A DNA stretch of 64,000 nt from Leptodactylus fallax. Its lineage: Eukaryota; Chordata; Amphibia; Anura; Leptodactylidae. The DNA lies in contig CAMRHE010001068.1 in assembly GCA_947044405.1 (NCBI GenBank), positions 124,001 through 188,000 on the forward strand, in the 5' to 3' direction. The position numbers and the translations under genes are program-made. The notes beneath the pieces are model-generated. The model ran no database searches. It saw nothing but the letters and a program-made list of their open reading frames with translations, and was not told where the DNA came from. Positions 34,129-45,452 of this stretch are shown one piece after another. Each line of letters opens with the position of its first letter. The first letter of the stretch is position 1.

Positions 34129-36290
34129 ACCTGAAAATACTCTGTGCTGCGGAGGACCCCCCCCCCCCCCATTACTCTCCTGACAATACTCTGCACTGCG
34201 GAGGACCCCCCACTACTCTCCTGACAATACTCTGCACTGCGGAGGACCCCCACTCCTCTCGGACAATACTCTGCACTGCGGAGGACCCCCATTACTCTCC
34301 TGACAATACTCTGCACTGCGGAGGACCCCCCACTACTCTCCTGACAATACTCTGCACTGCGGAGGGACCCCCCCATTACTCTCCTGACAATACTCTGCAC
34401 TGCGGAGGACCCCCCCACTACTCCTGCAACTGCTGGGGGGCCCCCCTTACTCTCCTGACAATACTCTGCACTGCGGAGGACCCCCCCATTACTCTCCTGA
34501 CAATACTCTGCACTGCGGAGGACCCCCCATTACTCTCCTGACAATACTCTGCACTGCGGAGGACCCCCCACTACTCTCCTGACAATACTCTGCACTGCGG
34601 AGGACCCCCCATTACTCTCCTGACAATACTCTGCACTGCGGAGGGACCCCCCACTACTCTCCTGACAATACTCTGCACTGCGGAGGACCCCCTTCTCTCC
34701 TGACAATCTCTGCACTGCGGAGGACCCCCCAGTACTCTCCTGACAATACTCTGCACTGCGGAGGACCCCCATTACTCTCCTGACAATACTCTGCACTGCG
34801 GAGGACCCCCCATTACTCTCCTGACAATACTCTGCACTGCGGAGGCCCCCCCCCCCCCCCCCCCCACCACTGCGAGGACCCCCCATTACTCTCCTGACAA
34901 TACTCTGCACTGCGGAGGACCCCCCATTACTCTCCTGACTCTCGCACTGCGGAGGGCCCCCCTACTCTCCTGACAATACTCTGCACTGCGGAGGACCCCC
35001 CACTACTCTCCTGACAATACTCTGCACTGCGGAGGACCCCCACTACTCTCCTGACAATACTCTGCACTGCGGAGGACCCCCCACTACTCTCCTGACAATA
35101 CTCTGCACTGCGGAGGACCCCCAGTACTCTCCTGACAATACTCTGCACTGCGGAGGACCCCCCAGTACTCTCCTGACAATACTCTGCCTGCGGAGGAGGA
35201 CCCCCCATTACTCTCCTGACAATACTCTGCACTGCGGAGGACCCCCCACTACTCTCCTGACAATACTCTGCACTGCTGAGGACCCCCCATTACTCTCCTG
35301 ACAATACTCTGAACTGCGGAGGACCCCCCATTACTCTCCTGACACCGGGGACCCCCATTACTCTCCTGACAATACTCTGCGCTGCGGAGGACCCCCCATT
35401 ACTCTCCTGACAATACTCTGCACTGCGGAGGACCCCACATTACTCTCCTGACAATACTCTGAACTGCGGAGGACCCCCCCATTACTCTCCTGACAATACT
35501 CTGCACTGCGGAGGACCCCCCATTACTCTCCTGACAATACTCTGCACTGCGGAGGACCCCCACACACTCTCCTGACAAACCGCGCTGCGGAGGACCCCCC
35601 ATTACTCTCCTGACAATACTCTGCACTGCGGAGGACCCCCCATTACTCTCCTGACAATACTCTGCACTGCGGAGGACCCCACATTACTCTCCTGACAATA
35701 CTCTGCACTGTGGAGGACCCCCACACTACTCTCCTGACAATACTCTGCACTGCGGAGGACCCCCCCCCCATTACTCTCCTGACAATACTCTGCACTGCGG
35801 AGGACCCCCACACTACTCTCCTGACAATACTCTGCACTGCGGAGGACCCCCCCCATTACTCTCTGACAATACCTGCACTGCGGAGGACCCCCCCCCCCCC
35901 ATTACTCTACTGACAATACTCTGCACTGCGGAGGACCCCCCCCATTACTCTACTGACCCCCCCCAAACTCGCACTGGGGAGGACCCCCCCCCCCTACTCT
36001 CCTGACAATACTCTGCACTGTGGAGGACCCCCACACTACTCTCCTGACAATACTCTGCACTGCGGAGGACCCCCCCCATTACTCTCCTGACAATACTCTG
36101 CACTGCGGAGGACCCCCACACTACTCTCCTGACAATACTCTGCACTGCGGAGGACCCCCCCCCCCCCCCATTACTCTACTGACAATACCCCCCCCCCCCC
36201 CCCCCCCCCCATTACTCTACTGACAATACTCTGCACCGACGCCCCCCCCCCATTACTCTACTGACAATACTCTGCACTGCGGAGGACCCC
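34129..36290. repeat. C-rich minisatellite of about 42 bp (about 50 copies)
   Basis: Unit contains CAATACTCTGCACTGCGGAG followed by GA, a C run and ATTACTCTCCTGA. The C run varies from about 5 to more than 15 between units and reaches over 20 near 36,188-36,210, which produces most of the length variation. The unit is related to GAAATACTCTGTGCTGC repeats at 36.3 and 62.9-63.7 kb. Confidence 0.95.
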
Positions 36291-36329
36291 CTTTCTTTCT
36301 TTTATATAAATTTTTTTTCTCACCTCCCA

Positions 36330-36465
36330 CAAGATCAACATACCCTCTCCTGAAATACTCTGTGCTGCTGGGCACCCTCCTCTTTTTACTATGTAACGCT
36401 CTGTGACCTCGTATATACTCTGCACACTCCTCTCCTGAAATCCTCTGTGCTGCACCTTTTATATA
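36330..36465. repeat. Partial copy of the 91-bp CTCCTGAAATACTCTG repeat
   Basis: CTCTCCTGAAATACTCTGTG, then TACTATGTAACGCTCTGTGA and CTCCTGAAATCCTCTGTGCT match the array at 62.9-63.7 kb. The Tc1 element begins directly after it. Confidence 0.75.
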
Positions 36466-38110
36466 CAGTCATATGAAAAAGTTTGGGCACCCTTATTAAT
36501 CTTAATCATTTTTAGTTCTAAATATTTGGGTGTTTGCAACAGCCATTTCAATTTGATATATCTAATAACTGATGGACACAGTAATATTTCAGGATTGAAA
36601 TGAGGTTTATTGTACTAACAGAAAATGTGCAATATGCATTAAACCAAAATTTGACCGGTGCAAAAGTATGGGCACCTCAACAGAAAAGTGACATTAATAT
36701 TTAGTAGATCCTCCTTTTGCAAAAATAACAGCCTCTAGTCGCTTCCTGTAGCTTTTAATCAGTTCCTGGATCCTGGATGAAGGTATTTTTGACCATTCCT
36801 CTTTACAAAACAATTCCAGTTCAGTTAAGTTTGATGGTCGCCGAGCATGGACAGCCCGCTTCAAATTATCCCACAGATGTTCAATGATATTCAGGTCTGG
36901 GGACTGGGATGGCCATTCCAGAACATTGTAATTGTTCCTCTGCATGAATGCCTGAGTAGATTTGGAGCTGTGTTTTGGATCATTGTCTTGCTGAAATATC
37001 CATCCCCGGCGTAACTTCAAATTCGTCACTGATTCTTGTACATTATTCTCAAGAATCTGCTGATACTGAGTTGAATCCATGCGACCCTCAACTTTAACAA
37101 GATTCCCGGTGCCGGCATTGGCCACACAGCCCCAAAGCATGATGGAACCTCCACCAAATTTTACAGTGGGTAGCAAGTGTTTTTCTTGGAATGCTGTGTT
37201 TTTTGGACGCCATGCATAACGCCTTTTTGTATGACCAAACAAATCAATCTTTGTTTCATCAGTCCACAGGACCTTCTTCCAAAATGAAGCTGGCTTGTCC
37301 AAATGTGCTTTTGCATACCTCAGGCGACTCTGTTTGTGGCGTGCTTTCAGAAACGGCTTCTTTCGCATCACTCTCCCATACAGCTTCTCCTTGTGCAAAG
37401 TGTGCTGTATTGTTGACCGATGCACAGTGACACCATCTGCAGCAAGATGATGCTGCAGCTCTTTGGAGGTGGTCTGTGGATTGTCCTTGACTGTTCTCAC
37501 CATCTTCTTCTTGCCTCTCTGTCTTTCCTTGGCCTGCCACTTCTGGGCTTAACAAGAACTGTCCCTGTGGTCCCTGTGGTCTTTCCTTACTATGTTCCTC
37601 ACAGTGGAAACTGACAGGTTAAATCTCTGAGACAACTTTTTGTATCCTTCCCCTGAACAACTATGTTGAACAATCTTTGTTTTCAGATCATTTGAGAGTT
37701 GTTTTGAGGAGCCCATGATGCCACTCTTCAGAGGAGATTCAAATAGGAGAACAACTTGCAATTGGCCACCTTAAATACCTTTTCTCTTGATTGGATACAC
37801 CTGGCTATGGTTCAAAGCTCAGTGAGGTTACAAAACCAATTTTGTGCTTCAGTAAGTCAGTAAAAAGTAGTTAGGAGTATTCAAATCAATAAAATGATAA
37901 GGGTACCCAAATTTTTGCATCGGTCAAATTTTGGTTTAATGCATATTGCACATTTTCTGTTAGTACAATAAACCTCATTTCAATCCTGAAATATTACTGT
38001 GTCCATCAGTTATTAGATATATCAAATTGAAATGGCTGTTGCAAACACCCAAATATTTAGAACTAAAAATGATTAAGATTAATAGGGGTGCCCAAACTTT
38101 TTCATATGAC
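36466..38110 (-). mobile_element. Tc1-family transposon, 1,645 bp, nearly complete
   Basis: Long inverted repeats lie at 36,466-36,676 and 37,901-38,110. The left begins CAGTCATATGAAAAAGTTTG and the right ends CTTTTTCATATGAC. By eye only about five substitutions separate the two in some 208 bp, indicating a young copy. TA flanks both ends (36,464-36,465 and 38,111-38,112), the Tc1 target duplication; two bases of the right terminus are missing. Each repeat carries a similar outer (GAAAAAGTTTGGGCACC) and inner (GCAAAAGTATGGGCACC) box, the IR/DR arrangement of two transposase-binding sites per end. Confidence 0.95.
36694..37716 (-). pseudogene. Tc1 transposase, broken by compensating frameshifts
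   Basis: A DDE transposase that would excise and reinsert the element at TA. The start is taken at MGSSKQLSNDLK (37,716), since the upstream Met at 37,761 adds a non-family leader. The N-terminal paired-type DNA-binding region ends at VSTVRNIVRK; the GRPR motif (KPRSGRPRK) lies about 37,515-37,550 but in another frame; from MVRTVKDNPQ (37,503) the first frame resumes to the stop at 36,694. An in-frame TAA at 37,549-37,551 results. Catalytic residues, numbered from the Met at 37,503, are D82 (WTDETK), D173 (QQDNDPKH) and E208 (NIIEHLW), a DD34E triad with spacing like Sleeping Beauty. Overall span equals about 340 codons, normal for the family, so the shifts nearly cancel in length. It cannot make full-length protein without a frame change. 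Confidence 0.93.
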
Positions 38111-38112
38111 TA

Positions 38113-38879
38113 TATTGATGGACGATACACTGCCAGGTTCTCAGACCCTATTAGTCGTGCACACAGCGCCCCTCACTGGAGTAGTATGCCTCGGAGGGTC
38201 GGTGTCCGCGTCACTCTGGTAATTACTCTTCTCTCGCTCCTTTACTTTACCATTTGACAGTTAATTACTTAATGCCCTTATTCTAATTAGAGACGGTAAT
38301 GGCCGCCATTAGCTCATGGAGAATCTGTTTACTTTTGTTCAGCGATAACAAGGGAGCGCCGGCGTCCTGCTCCGCTACATTATGGAGGGGATTGCAGGAA
38401 AACCGTAATTGTCTAATAATCTCTCTGAATGTCACATCAGGGCTCCCGGGGGCGCAGTGTACGAACGTAATGAAATGTGTCAGTTATAACTGAGATGATG
38501 CATGCACCGGTGGATGTCAGGTGACATTGCTGTATGACAAAGGGAGGAAACGCTGCCCTGTACTTAGACGGCGGTCTGAAAATGTGCCAGATTTAGCGCA
38601 GTGTAAGATTAATCTGCTGCATAGACCGCTTGTCTAATACATTTACACCGCCTATATGTTGGATTGGCGTGCGCCAAGATTTTCGTACCGTATATTTCAG
38701 ATGTTTCAAGTTATAACCCCCTTGTTGAACAAGTCCGACAAATGGCGCAAAGCTAGATACTCCAAAAAAACAGATTAGAAAGTCTGCCCCCTAGTGTCCA
38801 AAGTGTGTGTATACCAGGAGATGCTGCAGATGTCTCAGTGCTGTATAAGGGCCACAATAAAGCTTGCAGGACGTGTGTA
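38113..38879. other. Mostly unique intronic DNA
   Basis: Around 38,220-38,420 there are several TAATTA-type cores (GTTAATTACTTAATG, TCTAATTAG) in unique sequence, a possible conserved noncoding element. No gene is recognised. Confidence 0.4.
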
Positions 38880-39341
38880 CTGATGGCCTCTGCTTAGGAT
38901 CGGTCATCAGTATGTGATCGGTGGGGTCTGACGCCCGGCACCCCCTAGATCAGCTGGTTGAAGAGGCCACAACATTCAGGTGAGCATTGCAGCCTCTTCA
39001 CCAAATACCAAGCACATCATTGTATAGTGGCCAAGCTTGGTACGGCAGTTCAGCTGTAATCACTTGAATGAGACTGAGCTGTTGATGACCCCCAATGATC
39101 ACATATTGAGGACCTGTCCTAAGGATAGAAGTCCAAGGGGTACCTGTGGTCATCTAATTGATAGGGCCGCAGTTCTCGGGGAAGCTTCTTCTGCACGCTC
39201 ATAAGACGTGGCGTTTTTGCAATACCAAGCAAAGCCTCATTGCAATGTGGGGCGCTGCACCTGGCTTATAGTGAGAGCTGATGGGTGGAGTCGGCCACCT
39301 ACAGAGATGATCAGTATCTAAGTCTTAGAACACCCCTTTAA
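38880..39341. mobile_element. TTAA-type miniature element
   Basis: The right end AACACCCCTTTAA finishes at TTAA 39,338-39,341. Family interior segments are GGATCGGTCATCAGTATGTG, GTGGGGTCTGACGCCCGGCA, AGAGGCCACAACATTCAGGT and CACTTGAATGAGACTGAGCT. The left terminus is not clear, and the element may be composite. Confidence 0.55.
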
Positions 39342-40437
39342 GGCTGGGTAGTTGCACTTTCAGAGGGTTATCCGCTGCGATACCATTGGCAGTGAACTTG
39401 CTGCGATGTACAGTATCAGCCTAGAGCGAGGATTTAACCAAACCCCATCCACACACTGCGGAACAACTTGCAGCACAAGGAGTCTCACACTAGGTTTGTT
39501 GCAGGTTTTGAGCTGCAGAAAGTCGATTGTTCATTGCAATGCCAAGGTTAAAAGCCAGACAAGACACCTAGAAATAGTGTCTGAAAGCTGCCATGGCCAG
39601 GTCTGGTGTGGACATCCCGCAGCTGATCTGACCTGCATGGGTTTAGGTTCTCAAGATCTCTGCTTACTGTCCATGAATAGAAGCCTGCTGGCTGACATTT
39701 AGAGGGCAGAATCCTATGTGATACTAGACCTGCTTATAGCTGGATGTTTGTTTCAGTTGCATCCAGTTTAGATTATTCTCTGTGAGCTTAAACAGCCATA
39801 TTACCTGCACTGATACATTGTAACAAACTGTTATGACTGCAGAGAATTGACTCATCTGAATAGCAGATTTGTTGAATTTTACTGAATTTCTTCATCTCTC
39901 CGTCCTGAAGTGGAGCAGTAATGGCTGCCAGCTATGTGGCAATATCCTAGTGTCATTACTGTGGGGTGGGGCAGTTTCCCATGGGCCCTGGTACTGGAGT
40001 GGCCAAAAAGACTCCCTTGCCAGTCACATAATAGTGCAGCAATACAAAGAGCAGAGCCGATCCCTCATGAGCGCGCGGCTGACTGACTGCTACGAGACGC
40101 TCTATGGAGTCACCTGGCTGCGCCAAACAATCGATAAGCACTTTACCTAAATGTCACTAAATAAAACGTCTATTTAAGATCAGAACCGAATCCTCTGTAA
40201 CGGGGCAATTGTTTCATATGTTCCTTCCCGTCTCTGAAGGTTCCAGCTATTACGTCTCCTGCCTGACATTTACAGTGTGGAACTTTTGGGCAGCGACTGG
40301 AGATTCAGGCTTTTTGGTTCAGTCGTCTCTTTTATTGAAGTAAAGAAATTAGTTTTTGTTGGATTCTTCTTGAAATGAACAATTTTATTTCCCCTGTTTT
40401 AAAGTGTTTCTTAAAGGGCAACTCTAGTCACAACCGA
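39342..40437. other. Unassigned intronic DNA
   Basis: GCACTGATACATTGTAACAA at 39,808 is a single diverged relative of the 20.3-kb 91-bp unit. TTAAAGGGCAACTCTAGTCA at 40,412 resembles a TTAA-type left terminus and is cut off by the next array. No gene recognised. Confidence 0.5.
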
Positions 40438-43400
40438 TTTACAAGAATATAACTACTATAATACTACTCCTATGTACAAGAATATAACTACTATAATACT
40501 GCTCCTATGTACAAGAATATAACTACTATAATACTGCTCCTATGTACAAGAATATAACTACTATAATACTACCTCCTATGTACAAGAATATAACTACTAT
40601 AATACTACTCCTATGTACAAGAATATAACTACTATAATACTGCTCCTATGTACAAGAATATAACTACTGTAATACTGCTCCTATGTACAAGAATATAACT
40701 ACTATAATACTGCTCCTATGTACAAGAATATAACTACTATAATACTACCTCCTATGTACAAGAATATAACTACTATAATACTACTCCTATGTACAAGAAT
40801 ATAACTACTATAATACTGCTCCTATGTACAAGAATATAACTACTATAATACTACCTCCTATGTACAAGAATATAACTACTATAATACTGCTCCTATGTAC
40901 AAGAATATAACTACTATAATACTACCTCCTATGTACAAGAATATAACTACTATAATACTGCTCCTATGTACAAGAATATAACTACTATAATACTACTCCT
41001 ATGTACAAGAATATAACTACTATAATACTACCCCTATGTACAAGAATATAACTACTATAATACTGCTCCTATGTACAAGAATATAACTACTATAATACTA
41101 CTCCTATGTACAAGAATATAACTACTATAATACTGCCTCCTATGTACAGGAATATAACTACTATAATACTGCTCCTATGTACAAGAATATAACTACTATA
41201 ATACTGCTCCTATGTACAAGAATATAACTACTGTAATACTGCTCCTATGTACAAGAATATAACTACTATAATACTGCTCCTATGTACAAGAATATAACTA
41301 CTATAATACTGCTCCTATGTACAAGAATATAACTACTATAATACTACCTCCTATGTACAAGAATATAACTACTATAATACTGCTATGTACAAGAATATAA
41401 CTACTATAATACTACCTCATATGTACAAGAATATAACTACTATAATACTGCTCCTATGTACAAGAATATAACTACTATAATACTGCTCCTATGTACAAGC
41501 ATATAACTACTATAATACTGCTCCTATGTACAAGAAAAAAACGCCCTGTCAAGAATATAACTACTATAATACTGCCCCTATGTACAAGAATATAACTACT
41601 ATAATACTACTCCTATGTACAAGAATATAACTACTATAATACTGCTCCTATGTACAAGAATATAACTACTATAATACTGCCCCCTATGTACAAGAATATA
41701 ACTACTATAATACTACCTCCTATGTACAAGAATATAACTACTATAATACTACTCCTATGTACAAGAATATAACTACTATAATACTGCTCCTACGTACAAG
41801 AATATAACTACTATAATACTGCCCCCTATGTACAAGAATATAACTACTATAATACTACTCCTATGTACAAGAATATAACTATATAACCGTACAAGATATA
41901 ACTACTTATACCTCCTATGTACAAGAATATAACTACTATAATACTACTCCTATGTACAAGAATATAACTACTATAATACTGCTCCTATGTACAAGAATAT
42001 AACTACTATAATACTGCCCCCTATGTACAAGAATATAACTACTATAATACTGCTCCTATGTACAAGCCAAATATAACTACTATAATACTGCTCCTATGTA
42101 CAAGAATATAACTACTATAATACTGCTCCTATGTACAAGAATATAACTACTATAATACTACCTCCTATGTACAAGAATATAACTACTATAATACTGCTCC
42201 TATGTACAAGAATATAACTACTATAATACTGCTCCTATGTACAAGAATATAACTACTATAATACTGCCCCTTGTACAAGAATATAACTACTATAATCTGC
42301 TCCTATGTACAAGAATATAACTACTATAATACTACTCCTATGTACAAGAATATAACTACTATAATACTGGCCCCTATGTACAAGAATATAACTACTATAA
42401 TACTGCCCCTATGTACAAGAATATAACTACTATAATACTACTCCTATGTACAAGAATATAACTACTATAATACTGCTCCTATGTACAAGAATATAACTAC
42501 TATAATACTGCTCCTATGTACAAGAATATAACTACTATAATACTGCCCCTATGTACAAGAATATAACTACTATAATACTGCTCCTATGTACAAGAATATA
42601 ACTACTATAATACTGCCCCCTATGTACAAGAATATAACTACTATAATACTACTGCCTCCTATGTACAAGAATATAACTACTATAATACTGCTCCTATGTA
42701 CAAGAATATAACTACTATAATACTGCTCCTATGTACAAGAATATAACTACTAACTACTATAATACTGCCTCCTATGTACAAGAATATAACTACTATAATA
42801 CTGCTCCTATGTACAAGAATATAACTACTATAATACTGCTCCTATGTACAAGAATATAACTACTATAATACTGCCTCCTATGTACAAGAATATAACTACT
42901 ATAATACTACCTCCTATGTACAAGAATATAACTACTATAATACTGCTCCTATGTACAAGAATATAACTACTATAATACTGCTCCTATGTACAAGAATATA
43001 ACTACTATAATACTGCCTCCTATGTACAAGAATATAACTACTATAATACTGCTCCTATGTACAAGAATATAACTACTATAATACTGCTCCTATGTACAAT
43101 AATATAACTACTATAATACTGCTCCTATGTACAAGAATATAACTACTATAATACTGCTCCTATGTACAAGAATATAACTACTATAATACTACCTCCTATG
43201 TACAAGAATATAACTACTATAATACTGCTCCTATGTACAAGAATATAACTACTATAATACTGCTCCTATGTACAAGAATATAACTACTATAATACTGCTC
43301 CTATGTACAAGAATATAACTACTATAATACTACTCCTATGTACAAGAATATAACTACTATAATACTGCTCCTATGTACAAGAATATAACTACTATAATAC

Positions 43401-44080
43401 TGCTCCTATGTACAAGAATATAACTACTATAATACTCCCCCTACAAGAATATAACTACTATAGTACCCTATGTACAAGAATATAACTACTATAATACTAC
43501 TCCTATGTACAAGAATATAACTACTATAATACTGCTCCTATGTACAAGAATATAACTACTATAATACTACCTCCTATGTACAAGAATATAACTACTATAA
43601 TACTACTCCTATGTACAAGAATATAACTACTATAATACTACCTCCTATGTACAAGAATATAACTACTATAATACTGCACCTATGTACAAGAATATAACTA
43701 CTATAATACTGCTCCTATGTACAAGAATATAACTACTATAATACTGCTCCTATGTACAAGAATATAACTACTATAATACTGCTCCTATGTACAAGAATAT
43801 AACTACTATAATACCTACCTCCTATGTACAAGAATATAACTACTATAATACTGCTCCTATGTACAAGAATATAACTACTATAATACTGCTCCTATGTACA
43901 AGAATATAACTACTATAATACTGCTCCTATGTACAAGAATATAACTACTATAATACTCCCCCTATGTACAAGAATATAACTACTATAATACTACCTCCTA
44001 TGTACAAGAATATAACTACTATAATACTGCTCCTATGTACAAGAATATAACTACTATAATACTGTCCCCTATGTATAACT
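40438..44080. repeat. 35-bp minisatellite, array C (about 103 copies)
   Basis: Same unit and orientation as arrays A and B. It starts abruptly at TTTACAAGAATATAAC. Damaged patches lie near 41,535-41,550, 41,880-41,910, 42,062-42,070 and 43,437-43,470. A duplicated CTAACTACTATAATAC occurs at about 42,751. Confidence 0.97.
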
Positions 44081-44924
44081 GCTATATACTGCACATATGT
44101 TGGTGTACAGGCCCTTGTACTATAGTTCTGGTGTTCAGATGGCGGTTCGGCCTCTGGGCAGCGCTGACAGCTGTCTAGTAATCGCTGTAGACACGGACGC
44201 TCGGGGCCGCAGCCTCGGATTAAACTGTTTCATGTTCTCGGCGTTATATAAATACAGATTCTTTCTGACATTCCCAAACATTGACTTTACCGTCCCCCGC
44301 TGACCGCGGCTTCACATTTGTCAGAATCGTCTATAAAACCTGCAATCCAGAGATGTCGGCTAATGAAAAGCTGATGGAGCGTAATATCGACATCCATCAC
44401 CTCCGCGTACAATTTGTATTTCTTCTCTTCCTTGGCCGGGGACCGCAGGACGTCCGCCGAGGACTGTGGGGAAATTAGCACAATCCTCACTTTATATATT
44501 GCAATGTGTTTGAATTAAGCAGCGTTTAGCTGAGACAATGGCGGTCGGCGCCCCCTCCTTCGGATACGCGGCGGTGCGGGGAGCGTCTCCCTGGGCTGAA
44601 CATCCACTTACAATGTAATTTGTTTCTCTCACATTTGAATTGAGTTTCGGGTTGTGTGGAGAGACGCTGACCCCATTACTGTAAATAGGGTCACCCCTCA
44701 TGGGTATGGCTGGAGCAGGACTAGCGGAGATTATGGATTCCTAATACAATTTCGTGCTCTTCCAGGGCGCCCTCGCATTGTCAGTGACCGGCCTGTCTGT
44801 GCACAGTAACATTCTCCGCCGCCCCAGGGCTCTTAAAGTAAATGTCCACCTATGAACACCTTGTCGCAGCGGTAGATGCCGATCAGTCCCTAAATATATC
44901 TTTATAGTGCTCGGAGCCTTGTTG
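44081..44924. other. Mostly unique intronic DNA
   Basis: No gene or element recognised. Short frames on both strands lack family similarity. Confidence 0.45.
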
Positions 44925-45070
44925 TTCTGACACAGAGCTCCAAATCCACTGCACAGAGAATTAAAGGGGTTTCTGGAACTTTATAATTGATGACTTAGGC
45001 TTCGGATAGGTCATTGATAGCAGATCGGTGGGGTCCGACTCCCCGCACCCCTATGGACAGTGTTGGACTG
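44925..45070. mobile_element. Fragments of two miniature elements
   Basis: TTCTGACACAGAGCTCCAAA (about 44,925-44,944) matches the end of the CTCCCCCTAGTGG family. From 44,961 TTAAAGGGGTTTCTGGAAC with TTCGGATAGGTCATTGATAG and GATCGGTGGGGTCCGACTCC is the left part of a TTAA-type element, truncated near 45,060. Confidence 0.5.
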
Positions 45071-45320
45071 TTCCACCAGAGTATCAGACGGATTCGCCAA
45101 TGACTCTAATACAATAATGGTATATCGGACACCCCAAAATTTGAAGGGTATTAGGATCTGTGTCTTAGGGGTCCTAGAATCATTTTAACCAGTCTAAGTC
45201 ACCTTATTCTGACACTTCCCATCGATCAGCCGATTGCAGGACCTGGAGCCAACGGCACCGCCAGCTGACCGGACTCGCAGCGCTAAGGGCAGAGGTAAAA
45301 TTCTGCTGCCTGCAGTCACC

Positions 45321-45452
45321 TGTAGGGGGAGCTCCTGAGCAGACTGCATACATCTTATACACTGTACACTGTAGTATGCAGAGTGCTCCCCCTAGTGAAT
45401 ATCATCATGTAACTGTGTCTAGGTAGAGGGTTTGGAGCTCTGTATCAGAGAT
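45321..45452. mobile_element. CTCCCCCTAGTGG miniature element, reverse copy
   Basis: TGTAGGGGGAGCTCC to TTTGGAGCTCTGTATCAGAG, inverted relative to the copy at 12,124-12,240. It contains an internal foldback GACTGCATACATC/GTATGCAGAGTGCTCCCCCT. Confidence 0.55.

Noticed and set aside
33954..36145. Minus-strand frames with repeated EYCQES/SAVQSIVRR peptides
   Set aside because: Translations of the C-rich minisatellite; frame changes with each C-run length.
37191..37430. Plus-strand open frame inside the Tc1 element
   Set aside because: Antisense shadow of the transposase.
37259..37555. Separate small protein on the minus strand starting MLSPEVAGQGK
   Set aside because: It is an out-of-frame reading of the Tc1 transposase around the GRPR segment.
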